DNA of 7,591 nucleotides, taken from positions 1-7,591 of the forward strand of contig JAEUNN010000994.1 in the NCBI GenBank assembly GCA_016791085.1, given 5' to 3'. The position numbers were made by a program, and so were the translations under genes. The notes below the pieces were generated by a model. The model saw only the letters and a list, made by a program, of their open reading frames with translations. It did not search any database and was not told the origin of the DNA. The stretch is from Rhodocyclaceae bacterium (lineage in GTDB: Bacteria > Pseudomonadota > Gammaproteobacteria > Burkholderiales > Rhodocyclaceae). Below, in pieces: positions 1 through 6,034 of the stretch; position 1 is the first letter of the stretch, and the number at the start of each line of letters is the position of its first letter.

Positions 1-789
1 GCGCGGGCGCAGCACGCGCGGCAGATCGAGCGTGCCGCAGGGCGGGAAACTGAGCCCGACGGCGGCCGGCATGAGCGCGCAGGTATTGGCCACGCCGGCC
101 ATTTCCAGCGCCGGTTTGGTGCCGTCCAGAAACGCATTCACACGCCGGCGTTCGGCGTCGTCGGCGCGCGCCGGATCGAGCGGCGGGTCGCAGCGCTCTT
201 CCACGGTATCCGGCGAGCCGAATTCCCACCCGGGCAGATGGCGCGCGCTGCGCCCGGCCGCGACCACCTCGAATCCGGCCGTGCGCGCCCAGTCGATCAG
301 TTCGCAGGCCAGCGCCGGCGCCTCGCCATAGGCCAGGGAATACACCACGCCGGCTTCGCGCGCCTTGCGTGCGAGCCACGGTCCGACCAGCGCGTCGGCC
401 GCCGTGCTTACCATGATGACGTGCTTGCGCGCACGGAAGGCCTGCAGCGCATAGGCCACGGCCGCCACGGCATCGGCGCCGGATTCGATCACGAGTTCTA
501 TCGCCTGGGTGCGCAGGATGGATTCCCAGTCGTCCGTCACACAGGTGCTGCCGCGCCGCAGCGCGGCTTCGGGCGTCTGCGCGGTAAGTTGTTCGGCCGG
601 CCAGCCCAGTGTCATGAGGCTGCGGCGCGCCGCTTCGGGCTCGGAGTCGCCCACGGCGACCACGTGCACGCCCGGCGATACGCGCGCCTGCGCCAGATAC
701 ATGATGGTGAAGCGGCTCAGTCCGAGCAGGGCAATCCTGAGCGGACGACCTTCTTCCAGGCGCCGCAACAGCAAGCGGTGATAGTTCAT
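1..789 (-). CDS. COG4091-type NAD(P)-dependent oxidoreductase (predicted homoserine dehydrogenase-like, SAF family), C-terminus outside window
   Basis: The first 263 codons are present and the frame is open to the window edge, so the gene is partial. The protein resembles the COG4091 family: an N-terminal Rossmann dehydrogenase domain followed by a C-terminal SAF domain, the latter not in view. Recognisable family stretches are MNYHRLL at the start, VSPGVHVVAVGD (37-48), VVYSLAYGEAPAL (148-160), GFEVVAAG (172-179), FLDGTKPALEM (220-230), and GLSFPP...LPRVLRPR at the end. The expected dinucleotide-binding G-A-G-K-F-G is replaced by GLSRFT (23-28), and the usual V-E-A-D is T-A-A-D (129-132). 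Cofactor binding or activity may therefore be altered. The ATG at 787-789 follows a weak GGGG ribosome site. It lies 172 bp after ftsB, so it may have its own promoter. Family members are often loosely annotated as homoserine dehydrogenase or FlgA-like, and the substrate cannot be told from the sequence. Confidence 0.85.
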   Translation of the reverse strand, partial: MNYHRLLLRRLEEGRPLRIALLGLSRFTIMYLAQARVSPGVHVVAVGDSEPEAARRSLMTLGWPAEQLTAQTPEAALRRGSTCVTDDWESILRTQAIELVIESGADAVAAVAYALQAFRARKHVIMVSTAADALVGPWLARKAREAGVVYSLAYGEAPALACELIDWARTAGFEVVAAGRSARHLPGWEFGSPDTVEERCDPPLDPARADDAERRRVNAFLDGTKPALEMAGVANTCALMPAAVGLSFPPCGTLDLPRVLRPR

Positions 790-830
790 GTCGACCCCGT
801 TATTTTGATGGTTTCATGCCGGTAGGGCGT

Positions 831-857
831 GCTTGCGCCACTATCCCGGCTTGCGCC
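831..857. repeat. 9-bp tandem direct repeat (GCTTGCGCC) upstream of the oxidoreductase gene
   Basis: GCTTGCGCC occurs at 831-839 and again at 849-857, an 18-bp period. The second copy overlaps a 5-bp inverted repeat (CCGGC at 846-850, GCCGG at 855-859). Read on the minus strand, that hairpin has a GCAA tetraloop. The elements lie 42-70 bp before the start of the leftward oxidoreductase gene. They could be paired operator sites or chance in GC-rich DNA. No T-run follows on either strand, so this is not an intrinsic terminator. I see no gene in the rest of the 790-961 gap. Confidence 0.3.
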
Positions 858-961
858 GGCAGAAGCCGCTAGGCGCCGCATTCAGCCCTGCGCCCAGTCG
901 CCCGCCTGCCGCAATCCATATTGCCACCGCCCGCGCCGTGCCGGCCGGCCTGCGCGGCGCG

Positions 962-1240
962 CTAGCGCATGGGCAACTGGACGAACATTTCGTCCGCCTT
1001 GACCAGACCCAGTTCATAGCGGGCGCGCTCTTCGATGGCATCGAGCCCAGTTTTGAGGTCGCGTACCTCGGCGTCGATTTCCGCGTTGCGCGCTTCCAGG
1101 GTTTGGTTCAGTTCGCGCTGCGCGGCGAGATCGCCCTCCAGTTGCTTCACCCTGAGCCAGCCGCCCTTGCCCAGCCACAATGGGTATTGCAGGACGATGA
1201 CCGCCACGAGTAGCACCAGAGCCGCAAGCCGGCCGCGCAT
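962..1240 (-). CDS. ftsB: Cell division protein FtsB
   Basis: This 92-residue bitopic membrane protein belongs to the FtsQ-FtsB-FtsL divisome subcomplex, which signals activation of septal peptidoglycan synthesis. The order of elements is diagnostic. A short cytoplasmic start (MRGR) precedes a single membrane span at about 5-23, ending in LQYPLWLGKGG, close to the LQYSLWFGKNG of E. coli FtsB. A periplasmic coiled coil covers about 28-65 (VKQLEGDLAAQRELNQTLEARN). The conserved EERARYELGLVKADEMFVQL block follows. The length is slightly below the 103 residues of E. coli FtsB because the variable C-terminal tail is missing. The start lies 10 bp after the eno stop codon and has no clear Shine-Dalgarno sequence, so translation probably depends on coupling to eno. 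The eno-ftsB pair is the usual order in proteobacteria. Confidence 0.93.
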   Translation of the reverse strand: MRGRLAALVLLVAVIVLQYPLWLGKGGWLRVKQLEGDLAAQRELNQTLEARNAEIDAEVRDLKTGLDAIEERARYELGLVKADEMFVQLPMR

Positions 1241-1250
1241 GATGTCGGAA

Positions 1251-2537
1251 CTATTTACCCAGGTTGTAGAACGCAGTCAGCCCCGGATAGGACGCCACGT
1301 CACCCAAATCTTCTTCGATGCGCAGCAACTGGTTGTACTTGGCGATGCGGTCCGAACGCGACAGCGAGCCGGTCTTGATCTGCATGGCATTGAGGCCGAC
1401 GGCGATGTCGGCGATGGTGGAATCTTCGGTTTCGCCGGAGCGGTGCGAAATGACCGCCGTGTAGGACGCGCGCTTGGCCATTTCGACCGCCGCGAAAGTT
1501 TCGCTGAGCGTGCCGATCTGATTGATCTTGATCAGGATGGAATTGGCGATGCCCTGCACGATGCCTTCGCGCAGAATTTTGGTGTTGGTCACGAACAGGT
1601 CGTCACCCACCAGTTGTACCTTGCTGGCAAGTTTGTCGCTGAGGATTTTCCAGCCGGTCCAGTCGTTCTCGGCCATGCCGTCCTCGATGGACACGATGGG
1701 AAAGCGGTCGCACAGCGTGGCCAGGTAGTCGGCGAACCCTTCCGAACTGAGCGTGAGGCCTTCGCCCGCCAAAACGTAATTGCCGTTCTTGTAAAACTCG
1801 GAACTGGCGCAATCGAGTGCCAGCAGCACGTCGCTGCCGGGTTCGTAGCCGGCCCTGGATACCGCTTCGAGTATCAGTTCCAGCGCTTCCTGGGTGCCCG
1901 ACACATTGGGCGCGAAACCGCCTTCGTCCCCCACGGTGGTGGGGTAGCCGCGCTTGTCGGTAAGCTTTTTCAGGTTGTGGAACACCTCGGCACCGCAGCG
2001 CAGCGCTTCGCGAAAGCTTTGCGCTCCGACCGGCATGATCATGCATTCCTGGATATCCAGGCTGTTGTTGGCATGGGCGCCGCCGTTGATCACGTTCATC
2101 ATGGGCACCGGCAGGCTCATGCGGCCGCTGCCGCCGAAATAGCGGTAGAGCGGCAGGCCGGCATCTTCGGCGGCTGCCTTGGCGACCGCCATCGACACCG
2201 CCAGCATGGCATTGGCGCCCAGGCGCGACTTGTTTTCGGTGCCGTCCAGTTCGATCAGCGTCTTGTCGACAAACGCCTGTTCTTCCGCATCCAGGCCGAT
2301 CACGGCCTCGGAAATTTCGGTATTGACGTTTTCCACGGCCTGCAGCACACCTTTGCCGAGGTAGCGCTGGCCGTCGCCGTCGCGCAGCTCTATGGCTTCG
2401 CGCGAGCCGGTCGAGGCGCCGGACGGCACGGCAGCCCGGCCCATCACGCCGGACTCGAGCAGCACGTCGGCTTCCACGGTCGGGTTGCCGCGCGAATCCA
2501 GTATTTCGCGCGCGACGACATCTACGATTGCGGTCAT
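1251..2537 (-). CDS. eno: Enolase (phosphopyruvate hydratase)
   Basis: Enolase converts 2-phosphoglycerate to phosphoenolpyruvate in glycolysis and the reverse in gluconeogenesis. It is a cytoplasmic Mg2+ enzyme and, in some bacteria, an RNA degradosome partner. The protein is full length at 428 residues. The N-terminal domain carries the mobile loop PSGASTG (38-44). The barrel carries H155, E164 (DIQECMIMP) and the general acid E205 (VGDEGGFAP). Metal ligands are D242, E285 (SIEDG) and D312 (GDDLFVTN). The general base K337 lies in the signature ILIKINQIGTLSET (334-347), followed by H365-R366-S367 (SHRSGETED) and K388. Nothing essential is missing. The ATG at 2535-2537 is preceded by AGGAG at 2545-2549, 7 nt away, a strong ribosome site that confirms the start. 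The gene lies 51 bp after kdsA. Some Burkholderia place a small DUF1330 gene in that gap; here it is absent. Confidence 0.98.
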   Translation of the reverse strand: MTAIVDVVAREILDSRGNPTVEADVLLESGVMGRAAVPSGASTGSREAIELRDGDGQRYLGKGVLQAVENVNTEISEAVIGLDAEEQAFVDKTLIELDGTENKSRLGANAMLAVSMAVAKAAAEDAGLPLYRYFGGSGRMSLPVPMMNVINGGAHANNSLDIQECMIMPVGAQSFREALRCGAEVFHNLKKLTDKRGYPTTVGDEGGFAPNVSGTQEALELILEAVSRAGYEPGSDVLLALDCASSEFYKNGNYVLAGEGLTLSSEGFADYLATLCDRFPIVSIEDGMAENDWTGWKILSDKLASKVQLVGDDLFVTNTKILREGIVQGIANSILIKINQIGTLSETFAAVEMAKRASYTAVISHRSGETEDSTIADIAVGLNAMQIKTGSLSRSDRIAKYNQLLRIEEDLGDVASYPGLTAFYNLGK

Positions 2538-2544
2538 GCCTGGT

Positions 2545-2549
2545 CTCCT
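2545..2549 (-). promoter_or_regulatory. Ribosome binding site of eno
   Basis: AGGAG on the minus strand, 7 nt before the eno ATG. It is the strongest, best-spaced Shine-Dalgarno in the window and fits the high expression expected of enolase. The 51-bp kdsA-eno gap that holds it shows no convincing terminator. Confidence 0.75.
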
Positions 2550-2588
2550 GATGCTTTCGGTAAGAAACGGGTTTTTATTTGGAGAGGA

Positions 2589-3434
2589 CTAGCCGCGCAG
2601 GCGGTCCTCCAGAAATTCGCTGCGCTTGACCACTGCATCCAGTTCGACCAGCTGCGCGAGCAGGTCGCGCATGAGCGGCAGCGGCCAGGCGTTGGGACCG
2701 TCGGACAGCGCGCGCGCCGGATCGGGATGGGTTTCCATGAACAGCCCGGCCACGCCCACGGCCACCGCCGCGCGCGCCAGCACCGGCACGAATTCGCGCT
2801 GGCCGCCGGATACATTGCCCTGCCCGCCCGGCAGCTGCACCGAGTGGGTGGCGTCGAACACCACCGGGCAGCCGGTATCGCGCATGATTGCCAGGCTGCG
2901 CATGTCCGACACCAGGTTGTTGTAGCCGAAACTGGCACCGCGCTCGCACACCATGATGGTGTCGGCTCCGCCATTGGCCTGTTTGGCTTTGGCAACCACG
3001 TTCTTCATGTCGGCCGGGGCCAGGAACTGGCCTTTCTTGATATTGACGGGTTTGCCGCTGGCCGCGCAGGCCTGGATGAAGTCGGTCTGGCGGCACAGGA
3101 AAGCCGGTGTCTGCAGCACGTCCACGACTTCCGCGACGGTGGCCACCTCGGCTTCGGTATGCACGTCGGTAATCACCGGCACGCCCAGTTCGCGCCGCAC
3201 GTCGGCCAGTATCTGCAAGCCGCGCTCCATGCCCGGCCCGCGGTAACTGCTGCCGGAGCTGCGATTGGCCTTGTCGTAGGACGACTTGTAAATGAACGGC
3301 ACGCCCAGCCCGGCGCATAGTTCCTTGAGCTGCCCGGCGGTGTCGAAAGCCAGTTCGCGCGATTCGACCACGCAGGGACCGGCGATCAGGAATAGCGGCT
3401 GTTTCAGCCCGACCTCGAATCCGCACAGTTTCAT
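2589..3434 (-). CDS. kdsA: 3-deoxy-D-manno-octulosonate 8-phosphate synthase (KDO8P synthase), metal-dependent type
   Basis: KdsA condenses phosphoenolpyruvate with D-arabinose 5-phosphate to give KDO-8-phosphate, the precursor of the KDO of the LPS inner core. It is a cytoplasmic (beta/alpha)8-barrel. The 281-residue protein is full length. Family blocks are IAGPCVVES (17-25), KSSYDKANRSS (50-60), SYRGPGME (63-70), TDVHTEAE (89-96), AFLCRQTDF (111-119), VNIKKGQFLAP (130-140), SFGYNNLV (168-175), DATHSVQLPGG (194-204) and METHPDP (233-239). C21, H197, E234 and D245 correspond to the four metal ligands known from the Aquifex enzyme. The metal-independent E. coli type has asparagine in place of the cysteine. 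The ATG overlaps the stop of the upstream nucleotidyltransferase gene (ATGA). GGAGG at 3445-3449, 10 nt upstream and inside that gene, confirms the start and could also allow independent initiation. Confidence 0.98.
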   Translation of the reverse strand: MKLCGFEVGLKQPLFLIAGPCVVESRELAFDTAGQLKELCAGLGVPFIYKSSYDKANRSSGSSYRGPGMERGLQILADVRRELGVPVITDVHTEAEVATVAEVVDVLQTPAFLCRQTDFIQACAASGKPVNIKKGQFLAPADMKNVVAKAKQANGGADTIMVCERGASFGYNNLVSDMRSLAIMRDTGCPVVFDATHSVQLPGGQGNVSGGQREFVPVLARAAVAVGVAGLFMETHPDPARALSDGPNAWPLPLMRDLLAQLVELDAVVKRSEFLEDRLRG

Positions 3435-3919
3435 GTTCGGGTTGCCTCCAGCGCTGCGGCGATGAAGGATGCATCCATCTGATCTTTGGGCTGGGCACCC
3501 TGTTTGGTGAGCAGCAGCCCTTCCAGATTGAGCACCGGAATTTTCACGTCGTCTATCACCCGGTAGGTGACATGCGATTGCAACTCCTGCCAGCTGCGGC
3601 CGCCGGCGCGGCTCATGACATCCACGGCAAATTCGTCGTTGATGCGCACCGAATAGTGGCCGCCGGCCCCGAATACGTCGGGCGCGGCGCGCAAGCTCGC
3701 CGCCACGCCGTCGGGCAGGTGAGCCAGCGCCTCGATCCAGCGCTGCGAGTTGTCGACGGCGCTATCGACCAGCAGGTCGACATCCTCGGTAAAGCGCATG
3801 AAACCGTGCGCAGCCATGGCATAGCCGCCGATCACGACATAGCGCACGCCTTCGGCGTCGAGCAGGCGCACCAGTCCAATCAGGTCGTCCCAGGTGGCGG
3901 GACGGGCGAAACGTTTCAT
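3431..3919 (-). CDS. Minimal nucleotidyltransferase domain protein (Pol beta-fold, AbiEii/DUF6036-like), function unknown
   Basis: A 162-residue protein with the hallmarks of a compact Pol beta-type nucleotidyltransferase. After an N-terminal helix region (WDDLIGLVRLLDAEGVRY, 10-27) comes the GG motif VVIGGYAMAAHG (28-39). The R-x-T-x-D-x-D element follows, with R42, T44, D46 and D48. A third candidate carboxylate is D100 (FAVDVM). A C-terminal block, VLNLEGLLLTKQGAQPKDQMDA (129-150), resembles the L-x-x-L-x-x-x-K...P-K-D-x-x-D tail of AbiEii/DUF6036-like proteins. All catalytic acids are kept, so it is probably an active NMP transferase, but substrate and biological role are unknown. Relatives include toxins of type IV systems, MNT antitoxins and drug-modifying enzymes. 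Its ATG overlaps the stop of the 86-residue gene and its stop overlaps the kdsA start. Composition looks like its neighbours, so there is no clear sign of recent transfer. Confidence 0.85.
   Translation of the reverse strand: MKRFARPATWDDLIGLVRLLDAEGVRYVVIGGYAMAAHGFMRFTEDVDLLVDSAVDNSQRWIEALAHLPDGVAASLRAAPDVFGAGGHYSVRINDEFAVDVMSRAGGRSWQELQSHVTYRVIDDVKIPVLNLEGLLLTKQGAQPKDQMDASFIAAALEATRT
3445..3449 (-). promoter_or_regulatory. Ribosome binding site of kdsA inside the nucleotidyltransferase gene
   Basis: GGAGG on the minus strand, 10 nt before the kdsA ATG, lies within the last codons of the nucleotidyltransferase gene. It supports the kdsA start. It also shows that kdsA need not rely only on termination-reinitiation at the ATGA overlap. 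Confidence 0.6.
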
Positions 3920-4176
3920 GCCTTGGCCTTGGTCACGACATCCACGATGGCCTCGACCTGCCACTTGAAGCGGTCCGCCTCCATGGCGGCGTGGTCGCGG
4001 TAAAAATGCACGCCTTTGGGCGCGCGCGTACGGTAGTGCGCCATATCGGTGAGCATGCGGCGCGCTTCGGCATCCGGCGGTCCGTCGCCGAGGCGGCGAT
4101 TGAGCCGCAATCCGACCACCGAATGCTCTTCGTCGAGCGGCGCGCTGCGGTCGGTGAAATTGTCCGGTGCGTTCAT
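3916..4176 (-). CDS. Small protein of unknown function, partner of the nucleotidyltransferase gene
   Basis: An 86-residue soluble, charged protein with no signal peptide or membrane segment. I do not recognise a named family. Visible features are an acidic/polar N-terminus, VVGLRLNRRLGDGPP (20-34), a likely helix DAEARRMLTDMAHYR (35-49), the block RAPKGVHFYRDHAAMEADR (51-69), and a C-terminal helix FKWQVEAIVDVVTKAKA (70-86). A P-x-G-V-x-x-[YF]-R-[ST/D]-x-x-x-x block is something I associate, from memory only, with small proteins encoded next to nucleotidyltransferase genes. The ATG (4174-4176) lies 6 bp after the pyrG stop and has no good Shine-Dalgarno sequence, which suggests reinitiation by ribosomes leaving pyrG. 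Its TGA overlaps the nucleotidyltransferase ATG (ATGA). The tight pairing suggests the two products act together, perhaps as regulator or antitoxin and enzyme. That is inference. Confidence 0.75.
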   Translation of the reverse strand: MNAPDNFTDRSAPLDEEHSVVGLRLNRRLGDGPPDAEARRMLTDMAHYRTRAPKGVHFYRDHAAMEADRFKWQVEAIVDVVTKAKA

Positions 4177-4182
4177 GTTGGG

Positions 4183-5859
4183 TCAGGCCCTGTTTTCCGC
4201 GTTGGCCGCGCTGCGTTCGCGCGGTCTGCCGGCCTGGCGCTGCGCGATCGCCGCCTTCACATAGGCGATGAAGAGCGGATGGCCGGTACGCGGATTGGAA
4301 GTGAATTCGGGGTGGAACTGGCAGGCCACGAACCATGGATGGCCGGGCAGTTCGATCATTTCGACCAGACTGTCCAAACCTTCGCCGGAGCGGCCCGACA
4401 CGCGCAGGCCATGTTCTTCGAGTTGCGGAACGTAACGATTGTTCAGTTCGTAGCGGTGGCGATGGCGTTCGACGATCTTGTCGTTGCCGTACACCTGGCG
4501 CGACAGGCTGTCGCGCGCCAGCGTGCAGGTCTGACCGCCCAGCCGCATGGTGCCGCCGAGGTCGGACTTTTCGCTACGCCGTTCGACCTGGCCTTCGCGG
4601 TCTTTCCATTCGGTAATGAGCGCCACCACCGGATAGGGCGTATCCGACGCGAATTCGGTGCTGTGCGCGCCTTCCAGTCCGGCCACATGGCGTGCAAATT
4701 CGATCACCGCGAGCTGCATGCCCAGGCATATGCCCAGATACGGCACGCCGCGCTCGCGCGCAAAGCGGATGGCGCTGATTTTGCCTTCGGTGCCGCGGCG
4801 CCCGAAGCCGCCCGGCACGAGTATGGCGTCCACGTCGTTCAGCACCGAACAGCCGTCGCGCTCGATATCTTCGGAATCGACGTAATGGATATTTACTTTC
4901 GCGCGCGTGTGTATGCCGGCGTGGTTGAGCGCTTCGGTCAGGGATTTGTAGGATTCGGTCAAATCCACATACTTGCCGACGAACGCCACATCCACCACGA
5001 GTTGCGGGTGGTCCAGCGCTTCGAGCAGTTTTTTCCAGGGCGTAAGCTCGGCGGCGCGGCGCAGGATGTCGAGCTTGTGGCACACGATTTCGTCCAGCAT
5101 CTGGTCGTGCAGCAACAGCGGAATGCGGTAAATGCTGTCCGAATCGGGCACGGATATGACGGCCTCGTGCTGCACGTTGGTGAATAGCGCAATCTTGCGC
5201 CGGTCGTCCTCGGGCATGGTGCGGTCGGCGCGGCACAGCAGCACGTCGGGCTGGATGCCGATTTCGCGCAATTCCTTGACCGAATGCTGGGTAGGTTTGG
5301 TCTTGAGCTCACCGGCCGCGGCGATATAGGGCAGCAGCGTGAGGTGGATGAAACAGGTGTTGCGGCGGCCTTCCTCTATGCCCATCTGGCGTATGGCTTC
5401 CAGGAAAGGCAGCGATTCGATGTCGCCCACCGTGCCGCCCACCTCGACGATGGCGACTTCCGCGCCTTCCGCGCCGCGCTTGATGAAAGCCTTGATTTCG
5501 TCGGTGATGTGCGGAATTACCTGCACCGTCTTGCCGAGGTAGTCGCCGCGCCGCTCTTTCTTGATGACGGACTCGTAAATCTGCCCGGTCGTGAAATTGT
5601 TGCGCCGGCCCATGCGGGCGCTCGTGAAGCGCTCGTAATGGCCCAGGTCGAGATCGGTTTCGGCACCGTCTTCGGTGACGAACACCTCGCCGTGCTGGAA
5701 CGGGCTCATGGTGCCCGGATCCACATTGATATAGGGATCGAGCTTGAGGTGGGTGACGCGTATCGAACGCGATTCGAGTATCGCGCCGAGGGAGGCCGCA
5801 GCGATGCCCTTGCCTAGGGACGACACCACGCCGCCCGTTACGAAAACATACTTGGTCAT
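4183..5859 (-). CDS. pyrG: CTP synthase (glutamine-hydrolysing)
   Basis: CTP synthase makes CTP from UTP, ATP and glutamine, the last step of pyrimidine nucleotide synthesis; it acts as a cytoplasmic tetramer. The 558-residue protein has the N-terminal synthetase domain (about 1-267) with the P-loop-like GGVVSSLGKG (9-18, K18), KLDPYINVDPGTMSP (39-53), D72 and E140 (Mg/ATP site). The class I glutaminase domain (about 289-540) has the oxyanion region PGGFGRRGTEGK (349-360), nucleophile C378 in GICLGMQ, and H516/E518 in QFHPEF. It is intact. A basic-polar tail of about 18 residues (541-558) extends slightly past the E. coli length. I chose the ATG at 5857-5859 because family members begin MTKYVFVTGG. 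The frame stays open upstream to an ATG at 5964, but those 35 residues are unlike the family. The Shine-Dalgarno is poor. First gene of the leftward operon. Confidence 0.98.
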   Translation of the reverse strand: MTKYVFVTGGVVSSLGKGIAAASLGAILESRSIRVTHLKLDPYINVDPGTMSPFQHGEVFVTEDGAETDLDLGHYERFTSARMGRRNNFTTGQIYESVIKKERRGDYLGKTVQVIPHITDEIKAFIKRGAEGAEVAIVEVGGTVGDIESLPFLEAIRQMGIEEGRRNTCFIHLTLLPYIAAAGELKTKPTQHSVKELREIGIQPDVLLCRADRTMPEDDRRKIALFTNVQHEAVISVPDSDSIYRIPLLLHDQMLDEIVCHKLDILRRAAELTPWKKLLEALDHPQLVVDVAFVGKYVDLTESYKSLTEALNHAGIHTRAKVNIHYVDSEDIERDGCSVLNDVDAILVPGGFGRRGTEGKISAIRFARERGVPYLGICLGMQLAVIEFARHVAGLEGAHSTEFASDTPYPVVALITEWKDREGQVERRSEKSDLGGTMRLGGQTCTLARDSLSRQVYGNDKIVERHRHRYELNNRYVPQLEEHGLRVSGRSGEGLDSLVEMIELPGHPWFVACQFHPEFTSNPRTGHPLFIAYVKAAIAQRQAGRPRERSAANAENRA

Positions 5860-5890
5860 GCTGAGCAATGCAGCCGGAAATTCAGATGAT

Positions 5891-5905
5891 AGCGCAAATT
5901 GCGCT
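5891..5905. promoter_or_regulatory. Perfect palindrome upstream of pyrG, possible operator
   Basis: AGCGCAAATTGCGCT is a perfect 15-bp dyad (7-bp arms AGCGCAA/TTGCGCT around one A). It lies 31 bp before the pyrG start and abuts a possible leftward -10 (TATCAT, 5886-5891), where a bound repressor would block the promoter. No known regulator motif is recognised. In an mRNA it would form only a hairpin with almost no loop, so a DNA-binding site is the more likely reading. Confidence 0.4.
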
Positions 5906-6009
5906 CGGGCCCGCCAGGCCGGCCGTACGCAAAGTCGTCGCCATCCTATACTGTTGCGTTGCAAAAATGTAGTCCGCGGGCGCGCCGCACGGCCCGGGTG
6001 TTAAGATTT

Positions 6010-6034
6010 GCGGCCAAAAGCCGCGCATGCGGCT
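6010..6034 (+). promoter_or_regulatory. Two mutually exclusive hairpins in the glnS leader
   Basis: GCGGC (6010-6014), GCCGC (6020-6024) and GCGGC (6029-6033) follow one another. The middle arm can pair left, with a CAAAA loop, or right, with a 6-bp stem AGCCGC/GCGGCT and a GCAT loop (6019-6034). If transcription starts near 5959, both lie in the leader 35-59 nt before the glnS ATG. Read on the minus strand, the right-hand stem is followed by TTTT, a weak terminator-like shape pointing toward pyrG. A regulatory role is inference. Confidence 0.35.

Noticed and set aside
2538..2588. Terminator or small gene in the kdsA-eno gap
   Set aside because: Only a 4-bp TTTC/GAAA inverted repeat and the eno ribosome site are present; too short for the DUF1330 gene found here in some relatives.
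1035..3320. A 761-codon open frame on the plus strand opposite eno and kdsA
   Set aside because: It is the antisense shadow of two conserved genes in GC-rich DNA; its histidine- and alanine-rich translation matches no family and it crosses a gene boundary.
3916..4176. HEPN-type RNase reading of the 86-residue protein, because R40 and H47 fit a loose R-x6-H spacing
   Set aside because: The protein is too short for the four-helix HEPN fold and the motif is central instead of near the C-terminus; a chance match is more likely.
3920..4336. N-terminal extension of the nucleotidyltransferase reading frame up to position 4336
   Set aside because: The extra residues are a frame-shifted reading of the 86-residue gene and the end of pyrG. 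The family-like protein begins at the ATG at 3917-3919, which overlaps the previous stop.
5860..5964. 35-residue N-terminal extension of PyrG
   Set aside because: CTP synthases begin at MTKYVFVTGG; the extension is unlike the family and covers the likely promoter.
6016..6034. Rho-independent terminator on the minus strand (AGCCGC-ATGC-GCGGCT-TTTT)
   Set aside because: Only four T residues and a 6-bp stem, and no gene needs a terminator there in that direction; kept only as part of the alternative hairpin observation.
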